Shown: positions 1 to 7,835, counted from the stretch's first letter. The stretch: DNA of 64,000 nt from Mucilaginibacter pedocola (GCF_002013915.1 NZ_MBTF01000023.1:124001-188000); one strand, 5' to 3'. The notes: a model not told the origin generated them from the sequence alone. Made by a program: numbers and translations.

Positions 1-915
1 GCTACCGGCAATTGGCAAAAGGTTTTTGGCAACCGTGCTGAGGAATACTTTCATGCCTGGTCGGTTGCTTATTATATAGGTAAAGTTGCGGCAGCCGGTA
101 AAGCCGAGTATGGTTTGCCCTTGTACGTAAACGCTGCCCTGCGCGACCCGCTTACCGACCCTATGCCACCATCGTACGAAAGCGGTGGCCCTACCGATAA
201 TGTAATACCTATTTGGAAGGCCGCGGCGCCCGCTATTGATGTGCTGAGCCCGGATATTTACCTGCAGGGCAGCGAACGCATTATGAAGGTAATTGAATTA
301 TACGATAGGGCAGACAATGCTTTGTTCGTTCCCGAAGCCAGTTTAGCCCCACACATGTCCCGCTATATGTATGATGTTATTGCCCGTGGTGGCATAGGCT
401 TTTCGCCATTTGGTATAGATAGTAACCTGCCGGATGGTAAAAAGGCCGAAACAGTAGAACGCCTGGCACCGTTTGGGCAGGAATACAAAGTTTTTGCCCC
501 CATGATGCGCGAATTGGCGGCTTGGGGTTTCGATGGTAAAATAAAGGCCGTGGTAGAGCGGGAAGATAATGCTGCCCAAACGATGGACCTGGGCGCATGG
601 CAGGCAAAAGTAACCTTCGGCAGCAAATGGAATGGCAACGATGTTACACTAAATGCAACACCATCGGGCAAGGCCATGGTGGTGAAACTTAGCGAGAACG
701 AGTTTGTGGTAATTGGTTCGCTTTGCCATATAACCTTTAAGCCGCTGGGTGCCAACGAAGGCAAAGTATGGCAATACCTGAAGGTAGAAGAAGGCCGGTA
801 TGAGAATGGCGTGTTTAAAGCCCTGCGCATACTAAACGGCGACGAAACTGATTGGGGAGGCCCGCGCATTGGCCAAACGCCGGTAGTGCTTAAAATATCG
901 CTTGTTGTAAGGTAA
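1..915 (+). CDS. Glycoside hydrolase, GH35-like with DUF5597-type C-terminus (5' truncated)
   Basis: The reading frame is open from base 1, so the gene begins outside the window; 304 residues are visible. The visible part looks like the second half of the (beta/alpha)8 barrel of a GH35-like beta-galactosidase with a C-terminal DUF5597-type beta domain. Supporting features are the NAALRDPLTDPMPP strand, the SPDIYLQG segment and the FVPEAS motif near visible residue 112, whose Glu is in the right setting for a clan GH-A nucleophile. The last third (TFGSKWNGNDV onward) is beta-rich and has no further catalytic motif. It probably removes terminal sugars in the periplasm or outside the cell, but the signal peptide is out of view. 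An in-frame TTG at 115 is not the true start, because coding continues upstream of it. Family call is by motif and architecture only. Confidence 0.75.
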   Translation, partial: ATGNWQKVFGNRAEEYFHAWSVAYYIGKVAAAGKAEYGLPLYVNAALRDPLTDPMPPSYESGGPTDNVIPIWKAAAPAIDVLSPDIYLQGSERIMKVIELYDRADNALFVPEASLAPHMSRYMYDVIARGGIGFSPFGIDSNLPDGKKAETVERLAPFGQEYKVFAPMMRELAAWGFDGKIKAVVEREDNAAQTMDLGAWQAKVTFGSKWNGNDVTLNATPSGKAMVVKLSENEFVVIGSLCHITFKPLGANEGKVWQYLKVEEGRYENGVFKALRILNGDETDWGGPRIGQTPVVLKISLVVR

Positions 916-1070
916 TATTACCAATTAGAGTATTAGCCTTTACCTGTAAGGCACTGTACATATTTATAGCTAAAAAGCTACTTATTATGCGTAGTTTCGT
1001 AAGGTGCGGATGTGGTTTGGGCCCGTCCGCGCCTTTTTAATATCCGCCAAAAAAGGCGCTTAAATAAACT

Positions 1071-1814
1071 ATGTATTTAAACAAAAAGGTGGTGGTTGTT
1101 TTGCCATCGTACAACGCCTCGTCTACATTAAAGCAAACTTATGCAGAGATCCCTCTCGGTCTGGTTGACGAGGTTGTATTGGTTGACGATAAGAGTAACG
1201 ATAATACCGTTGCCGTAGCGCAGGAACTGGGTATACAACACATTATTGTACATGAGGTGAATAAAGGCTACGGCGGTAATCAAAAATCGTGTTACAACAA
1301 GGCGCTCGAACTGGGTGCCGATATTGTAGTAATGCTGCACCCCGATTACCAGTACTCGCCAAAATTGTTGCAGGCCATGATATCTGTTATTGGAGAGGAT
1401 GTATACCAGGTAATGTTTGGCTCGCGCATATTGGGTAAGGGCGCCCTAAAAGGTGGTATGCCTATGTATAAATATATTGCCAACAGGGTGCTAACGCTGC
1501 TGCAGAATATACTGATGAACCAAAAGTTATCCGAGTACCACACCGGCTACCGTGCGTATTCGGCACAGGTGCTTAGGGCAATTCCATACCAGAAAAACTC
1601 CGACGATTTTGTATTTGATAATCAGGTGGTAGCGCAGATATTTTACGCGGGTTTCGAGATAGGGGAGGTTACCTGCCCCACCAAATACTTTGATGAAGCA
1701 TCGTCTATCAGCTTTTCGCGCAGCATGACTTATGGCTTTGGCGTGTTAGGGGTTTCTTTAAGGTATTGCCTCGCCAAGCTGAAACTGCTGAAATGGGATA
1801 TCCTGGAGTGTTGA
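1071..1814 (+). CDS. Family 2 glycosyltransferase (DPM1-like)
   Basis: A 247-residue cytoplasmic GT-A enzyme. It starts with a VVVLPSYNASSTL nucleotide-sugar binding strand, followed by DEVVLVDDKSNDNT (residues about 34-47) and MLHPDYQYSP (about 88-97), the HPD variant of the metal-binding motif seen in bacterial dolichyl-phosphate-mannose-synthase-like proteins. YHTGYRAYS near residue 156 matches the acceptor-side motif of the same group. Such enzymes usually load a sugar onto a polyprenyl-phosphate carrier. The following gene starts two bases after the stop and encodes a polytopic membrane protein of the kind that uses such lipid-linked sugars, so the two probably act in sequence. The substrate sugar cannot be told from the sequence. 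Confidence 0.85.
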   Translation: MYLNKKVVVVLPSYNASSTLKQTYAEIPLGLVDEVVLVDDKSNDNTVAVAQELGIQHIIVHEVNKGYGGNQKSCYNKALELGADIVVMLHPDYQYSPKLLQAMISVIGEDVYQVMFGSRILGKGALKGGMPMYKYIANRVLTLLQNILMNQKLSEYHTGYRAYSAQVLRAIPYQKNSDDFVFDNQVVAQIFYAGFEIGEVTCPTKYFDEASSISFSRSMTYGFGVLGVSLRYCLAKLKLLKWDILEC

Positions 1815-1815
1815 T

Positions 1816-3126
1816 ATGCGGAAGATAAAACCGGAAAGCCTCATTGTACCTTTAGCGTTGTTATCGCTTGTTGCGATAGCCGTAATTATACTTTGCCGCA
1901 CGCAGGGTATACTGTACGATGAGAGCTATTTCGTACCCAATATACCCCGCATAGCACAATTAGGGCTTACCAACGAGTTTTTATTGAAGATAACCGGCTC
2001 GCCGGGACCCACCTACGCCGTAATACACAGTTTCTTTTCGGGCATTACCCACTTCAGTACATTAGGTATCAGGCTGGTGAATTTTGGCTTGTTGCTGTTG
2101 CTACTCGCTTTTATTTATTTAAACGCTAAGCTAATGGGCGCTGCCTCGCCGCTGAGCGTTGCCGCCAATTTCATTTTTATACCAATGGTATGGGTTGTAT
2201 GCGGGCTGGCCCTAACCGAAGTACCTACCATGCTTTGCGCCATGGTGAGTTTGTATTTTATGCTGCAGTGTTTTAAAAACGGCAAGCCAATTGGCAAGCA
2301 GATGCTGCTGGCTGTAGCGGCAGGCTTGTTTTTATCATTCGCTATAATGGGGCGCTCTTTTTTCCTGATGGTGGTATTTGCCGCCCTGGCCTGTTTATTT
2401 ATCTACGCCATAATTGTTAAACCTAAAACAGGTGTTACAGGAAACTCAGCTTACAGCACACCGGGATTTAATAACAAATGGGCAGTAGTGTTGCTTGGTG
2501 TTTTTTTGTTAGCAGCGCTGCCTTTACCCGCCTATGTTTTTAAAGTATGGGGAGCCCTTGCCCCGCCTACCGAAAATGTGGTTGTTGGTGCCGACAATAT
2601 TTCAATTGTGCCCTGGTACGCACTGTTATCGTTTTGCTACTGCGGGTTTGTCGCCCTCATATTGGCACCCGCATGGTTCGTTGCCGATAAGCGCACTCTG
2701 CTGGCCACGCTGGCCGTAAGCCTTGTGTTTTTAGTGGCGAATTTGATAAACGGCTATTTCGAATTTGCGCCTATGATGAGCGCTGCCGCGAAGTTATTGG
2801 GGCCTGCTATGTTTGGGGTATACCAACGTGCCATACCGGCTTTGGTGGTGTTTTTATCGTTCCATTTCCTGCTGTCGTCGGCCATTAGGCTCTGGCAAAA
2901 CCGCAATAACCCGGTATTTGTATTTATCGGGCTGACGGCGTTGTTTATCGCCTTCTCGGCCATTAAGGTGAAGGTGCAATTTTCCAGCCGTTACGTAGCG
3001 CAGGTGGTCCCTTACTTTTTATTGCTGTTTATCCCTTATCAAAAAAACGATTGGACGAAGATTGTCCGCATAAGCATTGGCGCAGCGCTGGGCTTTGTTT
3101 CGCTGTGGTTTTACTATAACGGATAG
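1816..3126 (+). CDS. Polytopic membrane protein, GT-C glycosyltransferase-like
   Basis: 436 residues with about 10-11 hydrophobic segments. The first membrane helix is followed by a short outer loop reading ILYDESYFVPNI; an acidic pair (DE) in the first periplasmic loop is typical of GT-C enzymes of the ArnT/PMT type, where an Asp/Glu is catalytic. It follows the family 2 glycosyltransferase with a one-base gap, so the two are almost certainly one transcript. The likely role is moving a sugar from polyprenyl phosphate onto a lipid or protein outside the inner membrane. No family was recognised with certainty, and the call rests on topology, the DE loop and the neighbour. A fragment resembling residues about 359-369 recurs at 3718-3750 (see the pseudogene entry). 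Confidence 0.6.
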   Translation: MRKIKPESLIVPLALLSLVAIAVIILCRTQGILYDESYFVPNIPRIAQLGLTNEFLLKITGSPGPTYAVIHSFFSGITHFSTLGIRLVNFGLLLLLLAFIYLNAKLMGAASPLSVAANFIFIPMVWVVCGLALTEVPTMLCAMVSLYFMLQCFKNGKPIGKQMLLAVAAGLFLSFAIMGRSFFLMVVFAALACLFIYAIIVKPKTGVTGNSAYSTPGFNNKWAVVLLGVFLLAALPLPAYVFKVWGALAPPTENVVVGADNISIVPWYALLSFCYCGFVALILAPAWFVADKRTLLATLAVSLVFLVANLINGYFEFAPMMSAAAKLLGPAMFGVYQRAIPALVVFLSFHFLLSSAIRLWQNRNNPVFVFIGLTALFIAFSAIKVKVQFSSRYVAQVVPYFLLLFIPYQKNDWTKIVRISIGAALGFVSLWFYYNG

Positions 3127-3222
3127 GGGAGCGAGTAAAATAGGTTTGGTGGCTCAGTAAGGCAATAACTCTTGTTGCAAGGCCATCAGCCGTTGGCTAT
3201 CAGTTCAACAGCCTCCGTTAAG

Positions 3223-3603
3223 TCATTCTAACTCTTCTTCCTGCCTGTTCATTACAAACAGATCGAAAAGCCCCAGCAGCGTTAGCCATAAAATAAAAAG
3301 AACAGCAAGGGCTATGTGGGAGGCGCGATGAGTTGTTACAACATACAATATTAATAGTGCTATCAGAATAGAAAGGGTACCAATAATATATTTTGCCGCT
3401 CGTTTATTGGTTTTATTTTGAAGTTCAAGAGAGGTGGTATATATCATAAGCACAATGTAGCAAAGGCTGCCTGTGTCAATTAATACATCTATCCAATCCA
3501 CAGCAATAGGAAGCGATGCAAACCCCGAAAACAACGTAAAAACAATGAACATAAAACGTGTGATCGTCCAAAAGTAATAGCTCTGAATAAAGAAGCGTTT
3601 CAT
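3223..3603 (-). CDS. Small four-helix membrane protein, unknown function
   Basis: 126 residues beginning MKRFFIQSYYFW. An upstream in-frame ATG at 3726 would add 41 residues, but that stretch overlaps a remnant derived from other genes (3664-3758), so the internal Met is preferred. Four hydrophobic segments lie at about residues 8-28, 35-57, 67-87 and 95-115, and the tail is acidic (NRQEEELE). No motif or family is recognised. It sits alone on the minus strand, about 100 bases past the convergent glycosyltransferase gene and downstream of the AraC-type regulator in the same direction. A gene-like frame is likely, but function is unknown. Confidence 0.55.
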   Translation of the reverse strand: MKRFFIQSYYFWTITRFMFIVFTLFSGFASLPIAVDWIDVLIDTGSLCYIVLMIYTTSLELQNKTNKRAAKYIIGTLSILIALLILYVVTTHRASHIALAVLFILWLTLLGLFDLFVMNRQEEELE

Positions 3604-3663
3604 TGCTTGAAGATAATAATTATTCAATGGAATTAAATGGGGGGTACACGCCTTATTTATCCA

Positions 3664-3758
3664 TGAAGTTAAAGGAAAGGCTGAAAGCGAGATCTGTAAA
3701 TTTCCGTGCGGTATAGGCTCTGGCAAAACCTCAATAACCCTGTGTTTGTAACGGATAG
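3664..3758 (+). pseudogene. Mosaic remnant: acyltransferase fragment joined to glycosyltransferase 3' fragment
   Basis: Bases 3664-3709 match 5642-5687 inside the acyltransferase gene with only a few mismatches; both encode V-K-G-K-A-E-S-x-I-C-K-F. Directly after, 3718-3750 matches 2890-2922 of the GT-C-like gene at 30 of 33 positions (L-W-Q-N-x-N-N-P-V-F-V). Bases 3751-3758 then repeat the last eight bases of that gene (3119-3126). So about 95 bases look like the decayed junction of extra copies of both neighbours, with the region matching 2923-3118 deleted. No open reading frame of useful length survives. The repeats are read directly from the sequence; a past tandem duplication followed by deletion is inferred. 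Confidence 0.6.
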
Positions 3759-3761
3759 GTG

Positions 3762-4637
3762 TTAATCAACGTTGTTTGGAACACTATTGCGAAACTGCGA
3801 TGGCGGCATATTTTTTACCTTTTTAAATACGCGATTGAAATACGGTACATCATTAAACCCCACGGCATGGCATACTTCGGCTACCGACATGCCCGTGCGC
3901 TGCAGCATTTGTACTGCCGACTCCACGCGGTATTCGGCCAGGAAAGTGAAGAACGGTTTGCCTGCTTTACGTTTAAAGAAGGTGCAGAAAGATGACTTTT
4001 CCATCCCAACAAATGCCGCGGCATCTGCCAAAGTTATTTCCCGCTGAAAATTATTGATCACATAACTGTAGGCTTGTTGCAGCTTCAGTTGGCTGCGGTC
4101 TTCTACTACTACGCTACCTACTATTTCCATTTGCGCCGACTCGGCTATAAGAGCAAGCATGCGCACCAGGCTGGCAAATTGTTCGGTTTTCGATTCGTTC
4201 CGGGTATTGCGCATTAGCTCCTGTAAACGCTCGCGGGTTTGCCCGGTAAACACCAAGGCGCTTTCCAGGCTAAGTATTTTTGTAAAACATTCGTGTAATT
4301 CGGGGCAGCCATCAAGCGCGGTTTGCAACAGTTGGGGTGTAAAAAAGATGGATATGTTCTCGATCTTTCCGTCGGCCGCTGTATTAAAGTTATCAAACGA
4401 CCAGCAATGCGGGATATTCGACGGGATAAATATCACCTCGCCCTGGTTAAAGTTATCGGCCGTGTTGCCAATAACCCGCCTGCCCGAACCCAATACGATG
4501 TATGATATTTCCAGCGATTCGTGCTGGTGAAAGGTGATCTGCTGGGAAGGCGTTACCCGCACATGATCAATGAAAAAAGATTGCCAACTTTTTTCGGGTG
4601 TTGGACAATATTTTACCCTATTAACAACATTTCTCAA
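3762..4637 (-). CDS. AraC family transcriptional regulator with N-terminal cupin domain
   Basis: 291 residues. The N-terminal part (about 30-110) is an AraC-type cupin sensor with a FHQHESLEISYIVLGSG strand and FIPSNIPHCW, the usual ligand-pocket signature. The C-terminal 100 residues hold two helix-turn-helix units, ITLADAAAFVGMEKSSFCTF (about 202-221) and MSVAEVCHAVGFNDVPYFNR (about 253-272), the second being the conserved AraC signature. It is divergent from the acyltransferase gene at 4772, and the 134-bp gap contains a TACTTTTG -7-like element. Regulation of that neighbour or of itself is plausible but unproven. Members of this type often sense sugars in Bacteroidota; the ligand here is unknown. 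Confidence 0.9.
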   Translation of the reverse strand: MRNVVNRVKYCPTPEKSWQSFFIDHVRVTPSQQITFHQHESLEISYIVLGSGRRVIGNTADNFNQGEVIFIPSNIPHCWSFDNFNTAADGKIENISIFFTPQLLQTALDGCPELHECFTKILSLESALVFTGQTRERLQELMRNTRNESKTEQFASLVRMLALIAESAQMEIVGSVVVEDRSQLKLQQAYSYVINNFQREITLADAAAFVGMEKSSFCTFFKRKAGKPFFTFLAEYRVESAVQMLQRTGMSVAEVCHAVGFNDVPYFNRVFKKVKNMPPSQFRNSVPNNVD

Positions 4638-4711
4638 TTTATCGAGCTATTTATCCAAATATACGACAAGTATTTTCAATTATCCGACAATTTGCGCACG
4701 TGCCTTCCTTT

Positions 4712-4719
4712 TACTTTTG
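4712..4719 (+). promoter_or_regulatory. Possible -7 element for the acyltransferase gene
   Basis: TACTTTTG fits the Bacteroidota -7 consensus TAnnTTTG and lies 52 bases upstream of the ATG at 4772. A TTTG at 4691-4694 could serve as the -33 box, though the 17-base gap is a little short. Upstream, similar words (TACGACAA near 4661 and CCGACAA near 4684) might be regulator sites for the divergent AraC protein. This is pattern matching only. Confidence 0.3.
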
Positions 4720-4771
4720 TTCACCCGGTAGCTGATATTCCGCCGGTATAAACTATCCCTTAACTAATTTC

Positions 4772-5890
4772 ATGAGCGCAAATTCAACAAACCTTGCCAC
4801 CAAACCGCACTATCCTATATTGGATGGGTTGCGTGGCGTGGCCGCTATTACCGTAGTAGCTTATCACATTTTAGAAGCAAGCACAACCAATACCCTCACG
4901 CAGGCAATAAACCACGGCTACCTGGCTGTCGATTTCTTTTTTGTGCTTTCGGGTTTCGTAATAGGTTATGCCTACGACGATCGTTGGCATAAAATGACCA
5001 TAGGCGGCTTTTTTAAACGGCGCTTAGAGCGGCTGCAGCCTATGGTTATAATGGGGATGCTGATAGGTGCCCTGTGTTTTTACTTTTCCGATTCGCCCGC
5101 CTGGCCTAATATTCATAATGTACCGGTTTGGCAATTACTGCTTGTTATGCTCGTTGGTTTCACGCTGCTGCCGATTCCGCCATCTATGGATATACGCGGC
5201 TGGCAGGAAATGCATCCGTTGAATGGGCCGGGCTGGTCGTTGTTTTATGAGTACGTGGCCAATATTTTATATGCGCTTGGGTTGCGCAAGTTAAACAAGC
5301 CGGCCTTGTGGCTATTAGTAATGGTTGCCGGTGCATGGTTGGCGTATTATGTAATAACCAGCCCTGGCGGCGATGTTATTGGCGGCTGGGCATTAGATCC
5401 GGTTCAACTCAAAATCGGTTTTACGCGCCTTATTTACCCGTTTTTTGCGGGCTTATTGCTCTCGCGTTCCATTAAACCCGGCAAGCTTAACAAAGCCTTT
5501 TTATGGTGTAGTATTCTGCTACTGGCATTGCTATGCGTGCCAAGGCTTGGCGGGCAGGAGCAACGCTGGATGAATGGTATTTACGAAGCCGCGGCGATAA
5601 TTATATTCTTCCCTCTGGTAGTTTACTTGGGTGCCTGCGGCGAAGTTAAGGGGAAGGCCGAAAGTAAGATCTGTAAATTTCTGGGCGATATATCGTATCC
5701 CATCTATATAACTCACTTTCCTTTTATTTACATTTATGCCGGCTGGGCAAGCGGCCACCGCCCTCTCGACCTAAAAGAAGCAACAGTTTATGGTATTATT
5801 ACTTTTACGGTTTCGGTAATAGTAGCGTATGCTACGCTGGTGTTTTACGATGAGCCGGTGCGTGCGTGGCTGCGCAAAAAGCTGAATTGA
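4772..5890 (+). CDS. Acyltransferase 3 family membrane protein (OafA/YrhL-like)
   Basis: 372 residues with about ten transmembrane helices. The N-terminus reads YPILDGLRGVAAITVVAYH (residues 14-32), the hallmark of the acyltransferase 3 family, where the R and H are essential. HGYLAVDFFFVLSGFVIGYAY and FKRRLERLQP follow, as expected. These proteins move acyl groups, usually acetyl, onto surface polysaccharides, glycans or small molecules across the inner membrane. The protein ends after the last helix and lacks an SGNH domain, so it is the minimal form. It is divergent from the AraC regulator, and a DUF1080 lipoprotein follows 27 bases downstream. The acceptor is unknown. A short second copy of codons about 291-306 survives at 3664-3709. 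Confidence 0.9.
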   Translation: MSANSTNLATKPHYPILDGLRGVAAITVVAYHILEASTTNTLTQAINHGYLAVDFFFVLSGFVIGYAYDDRWHKMTIGGFFKRRLERLQPMVIMGMLIGALCFYFSDSPAWPNIHNVPVWQLLLVMLVGFTLLPIPPSMDIRGWQEMHPLNGPGWSLFYEYVANILYALGLRKLNKPALWLLVMVAGAWLAYYVITSPGGDVIGGWALDPVQLKIGFTRLIYPFFAGLLLSRSIKPGKLNKAFLWCSILLLALLCVPRLGGQEQRWMNGIYEAAAIIIFFPLVVYLGACGEVKGKAESKICKFLGDISYPIYITHFPFIYIYAGWASGHRPLDLKEATVYGIITFTVSVIVAYATLVFYDEPVRAWLRKKLN

Positions 5891-5917
5891 GCATTTAAAC
5901 CAATTATAAACCTATAT

Positions 5918-6640
5918 ATGTATAAATTACGATTGGCAGCCGCAGCTTGCCTGTTTGCCCTTGCGTTTAGCGCTTGTAGTAACACCACCACCAATACAGA
6001 TAACCAATTAACCGAAAAAGAGCAGAGCGAAGGCTGGAAGCTTTTATTTGATGGCACAACCACCAATGGCTGGCATTTGTATAACCAGGAAAGTATTGGC
6101 GATATATGGCTGATTAAAGACGGTGTTTTGTATTGCAACCCCAACCCCGATTTAGACCACGGCGATTTGGTAACCGACGAATCATATATTAATTACGATT
6201 TTAAGTTTGATTGGAAGCTGGGCGAAGGTGGCAATAGCGGCGTATTTGTAAATGTGCTTGAGCGAAAAGACCTGGCAACCGCCTGGGCATCCGGTCCCGA
6301 ATATCAGTTGCTGGATGATAAGCATAAGGATGCACACATCCCCACAAAGATATCCGGTTGCCTTTATGGATTTAGCCCGCAATTAAACCCTGTAAAGCTA
6401 ACACCCAATGGCGGCTGGAACCATTCGGAGATCATACAAAAGGACGGTAAGGTATCATTCTATCTAAACGGCACCCTCACCGCGGAGCAGGACCTAAAAA
6501 GTACCCAATGGGCAGAAAAAGTTAAGAACAGCAACTTTAAAGCCTTCCCCGAATTTGGCAAATACACTAACGGCCGTATAGCCCTGCAAGACTGGACCAA
6601 AGGCGTATCGTTTAAAAATTTGAAGATACGAGAGTTGTAA
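5918..6640 (+). CDS. DUF1080 (3-keto-disaccharide hydrolase-type) lipoprotein
   Basis: 240 residues. An N-terminal signal ends in a lipobox (CLFALAFSAC, Cys19), so it should be a lipoprotein. The rest is one concanavalin-like beta sandwich of the DUF1080 family: GWKLLFDGTTTNGWH at about 41-55 and GGNSGVFVNV near 105-114 are the conserved strands, and FKNLKIREL closes the fold. Many DUF1080 proteins are annotated 3-keto-disaccharide hydrolases, acting on 3-keto-glycosides in the cell envelope. No catalytic residue is confirmed here. It follows the acyltransferase by 27 bases and is followed by an intrinsic terminator, so it ends this transcription unit. Confidence 0.85.
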   Translation: MYKLRLAAAACLFALAFSACSNTTTNTDNQLTEKEQSEGWKLLFDGTTTNGWHLYNQESIGDIWLIKDGVLYCNPNPDLDHGDLVTDESYINYDFKFDWKLGEGGNSGVFVNVLERKDLATAWASGPEYQLLDDKHKDAHIPTKISGCLYGFSPQLNPVKLTPNGGWNHSEIIQKDGKVSFYLNGTLTAEQDLKSTQWAEKVKNSNFKAFPEFGKYTNGRIALQDWTKGVSFKNLKIREL

Positions 6641-6681
6641 GTAAATTAATATGTGTGGGGATGTTGATATCCTTAATGATT

Positions 6682-6711
6682 AGGCTGCTTCAGTTGGAGG
6701 CGGCCTTTTTT
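6682..6711 (+). terminator. Intrinsic terminator after the DUF1080 gene
   Basis: Arms AGGCTGC (6682-6688) and GCGGCCT (6700-6706) pair with one G-U, followed by a run of T through 6711. It lies about 40 bases past the stop codon. Confidence 0.65.
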
Positions 6712-6756
6712 GTTGGCGAAAATTAGTGAGGTGGTCAAAAAATAGGTTTCAAACAA

Positions 6757-6784
6757 AAAAGCCTCACATTTCTGTGAGGCTTTT
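6757..6784 (-). terminator. Intrinsic terminator of tRNA-Val
   Basis: On the minus strand this follows the tRNA by a few bases. Perfect arms AAAAGCCTCACA/TGTGAGGCTTTT flank a four-base loop, and the minus strand continues with a T-rich run. Confidence 0.8.
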
Positions 6785-6788
6785 GAAG

Positions 6789-6863
6789 TGGGAGCTACTG
6801 GGTTCGAACCAGTGACCCTCTGCTTGTAAGGCAGATGCTCTGAACCAGCTGAGCTAAGCTCCC
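6789..6863 (-). tRNA. tRNA-Val (anticodon UAC)
   Basis: Read on the minus strand, the 75-nt sequence folds as a standard cloverleaf. The acceptor stem GGGAGCT pairs with AGCTCCC, and the discriminator is A. The D arm contains TTAGCTCAGCTGGTT. The anticodon stem TCTGC/GCAGA closes a CTTACAA loop, giving anticodon TAC, read as UAC for valine. The T arm carries GGTTCGAACCC. CCA is not encoded. An intrinsic terminator lies immediately downstream, so this is a stand-alone tRNA gene. Confidence 0.97.
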
Positions 6864-6995
6864 TTTTGTTTTTCCTTTTTCTTAGCGGATATTTCCGTTC
6901 GTTTTGGGATTGCAAATATAGAGCTAATACTTGTTTTGCCAAAAAATATTTTCAAATATTTTTAAAGTGCAAGATACAGAGGGATTTAATTTTTT

Positions 6996-7307
6996 TCACA
7001 TAGCCAATTCGTGCCCGGGGCGCGGGTCCTCGGGTAAAATTTCCATCTCAGGGAAATCAATATAATCGGCATACCACTGTATGGCGCCTACCACATCAAG
7101 GGCATCTTCGGCGGCAATGTTGATGGTTTCGAAGGCATAAAGCTTATCATGCGCATAACCATAAAGCTGTATTTCGTTTTCGCTGGGGCTAAAGCGGTCG
7201 TGATTGAGGCAATATACTCTTATTTTAAGGCTGGTATCTCTGGAGTGGATAACATCCCTGCACGGATCCTTCGGATCGGTAGCCAATAAATATACATTGT
7301 AATCCAT
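6996..7307 (-). CDS. Hypothetical 103-aa protein
   Basis: A small soluble, acidic protein starting MDYNVYLLATDPKDPCRDV. It has no signal peptide or membrane segment. A beta-alpha pattern is likely (NVYLLAT, KIRVYCLN, EIQLYGYA, then a helix AAEDALDVVGAIQWYADYI). No catalytic motif or known family is recognised. It is isolated, lying between the tRNA and the small-RNA array and transcribed away from the array. Base usage resembles the neighbouring real genes and the frame is clean, so it is probably genuine. Confidence 0.6.
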   Translation of the reverse strand: MDYNVYLLATDPKDPCRDVIHSRDTSLKIRVYCLNHDRFSPSENEIQLYGYAHDKLYAFETINIAAEDALDVVGAIQWYADYIDFPEMEILPEDPRPGHELAM

Positions 7308-7406
7308 TTGCGTAGTATTGGGAGTTAGCTTATAATTATCTTATGCATAACCCATTAGCGGGGCATTGTGTTTTTGATAATGTCAATAATAAACATTTGG
7401 GTAATG

Positions 7407-7417
7407 TTTCCCCAAAA
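7407..7417 (+). promoter_or_regulatory. Upstream activator-like element, sRNA copy 1
   Basis: TTTCCCCAAAA, matching the right half of the elements before copies 2 and 3. Its last base is exactly 81 bases before the T of the -24 TGG of copy 1, the same distance as in the other copies. A TTTGGG lies just upstream at 7397-7402. It is a candidate binding site for a sigma-54 enhancer-binding protein. Confidence 0.45.
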
Positions 7418-7497
7418 TGGGTGTGTTTTTTCTACAGTTTAAATTAAATAAAGCAAGGCGAGGGGCTTTTTCTCTATAATTAAGCAGTTTTTGAGTT

Positions 7498-7512
7498 TGG
7501 TATCAGTATTGA
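7498..7512 (+). promoter_or_regulatory. Sigma-54-type -24/-12 promoter, sRNA copy 1
   Basis: TGGTATCAGTATTGA. The -24 GG and the -12 TTG are spaced as in the RpoN consensus TGGCACG-N4-TTGC (first G of GG to G of TTG, 12 bases). It deviates at the C of TGGC and at the last -12 base. A start about 12 bases further on would fall near 7522-7524, just before the first hairpin of the RNA. Confidence 0.5.
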
Positions 7513-7521
7513 ATTAAAGTT

Positions 7522-7597
7522 AATACCCTTCTCAAAGGGTGTTTTTCATAGGTAGATGTAGGGCCGATAAAACTGCGAGAGTTTTACGGCCTTTTTT
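7522..7597 (+). ncRNA. Tandem small RNA, copy 1 of 3
   Basis: A predicted transcript of about 75 nt. It begins with a hairpin (ACCCTT-CTCA-AAGGGT), then about 22 unpaired bases containing TTTTTCATAGGTAGATG, and ends in an intrinsic terminator (GGCCG...AAAACT-GCGAG-AGTTTT...CGGCC and six T). Bases 7519-7566 are identical to 7755-7802 and 8180-8227. There is no plausible coding frame. Identity restricted to the presumed RNA, a private promoter and a terminator all argue for a non-coding RNA. I do not recognise it as a named RNA family. Expression is inferred. Confidence 0.7.
7562..7597 (+). terminator. Terminator of sRNA copy 1
   Basis: Stem GGCCG(a)TAAAACT / AGTTTTACGGCC with a GCGAG loop, followed by T6 at 7592-7597. 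The loop is identical in all three copies, while the lower stem varies and keeps most pairing. Confidence 0.8.
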
Positions 7598-7634
7598 CTT
7601 TTTAGCCCCTACATAGGCTACATCATATGCACAG

Positions 7635-7653
7635 TTCCCCAATTTCCCCAAAA
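7635..7653 (+). promoter_or_regulatory. Upstream activator-like element, sRNA copy 2
   Basis: TTCCCCAATTTCCCCAAAA, two TTCCCC words nine bases apart. The right end is 81 bases before the -24 T of copy 2. A third TTTCCCC occurs at 7664. The 19-mer is identical to the one before copy 3, although the sequence between element and promoter differs strongly between these copies. Confidence 0.55.
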
Positions 7654-7733
7654 CTCCGCAAGATTTCCCCACGCTTAAAACAGTATCGATAAAAAAGCTT
7701 AATATTTCCCTGTAATTAATATGTTTTGAACTT

Positions 7734-7748
7734 TGGCATTAGTATTGA
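7734..7748 (+). promoter_or_regulatory. Sigma-54-type -24/-12 promoter, sRNA copy 2
   Basis: TGGCATTAGTATTGA matches the RpoN consensus at TGGCA and TTG with the canonical 12-base G-to-G spacing; the final -12 base is A instead of C. This is the best of the three promoter matches together with copy 3. Confidence 0.6.
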
Positions 7749-7757
7749 ATTAAAGTT

Positions 7758-7835
7758 AATACCCTTCTCAAAGGGTGTTTTTCATAGGTAGATGTAGGGC
7801 CGAATAAAACTGCGAGAGTTTTGTCGGCCTTTTTT
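7758..7835 (+). ncRNA. Tandem small RNA, copy 2 of 3
   Basis: Same architecture as copy 1: 5' hairpin ACCCTT-CTCA-AAGGGT, conserved unpaired linker, terminator with GCGAG loop and T6 ending at 7835. The 48-base core 7755-7802 is identical to the other copies. Differences are confined to the terminator stem (GGCCGAATAAAACT / AGTTTTGTCGGCC), where pairing is largely kept. The unit starts about 236 bases after copy 1. Non-coding function is inferred from conservation and signals. Confidence 0.7.
7798..7835 (+). terminator. Terminator of sRNA copy 2
   Basis: GGCCG-A-(A)TAAAACT pairs with AGTTTTGTCGGCC around a GCGAG loop, followed by T6 at 7830-7835. Confidence 0.8.

Noticed and set aside
6673..6942. 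89-codon minus-strand frame across the tRNA
   Set aside because: It covers the tRNA-Val gene and its terminator, which explain the sequence fully.
7551..7561. Mini-gene within the sRNA (AGG followed by ATG TAG)
   Set aside because: The start codon is followed directly by a stop, so no peptide could be made. A start-stop regulatory role is speculation.
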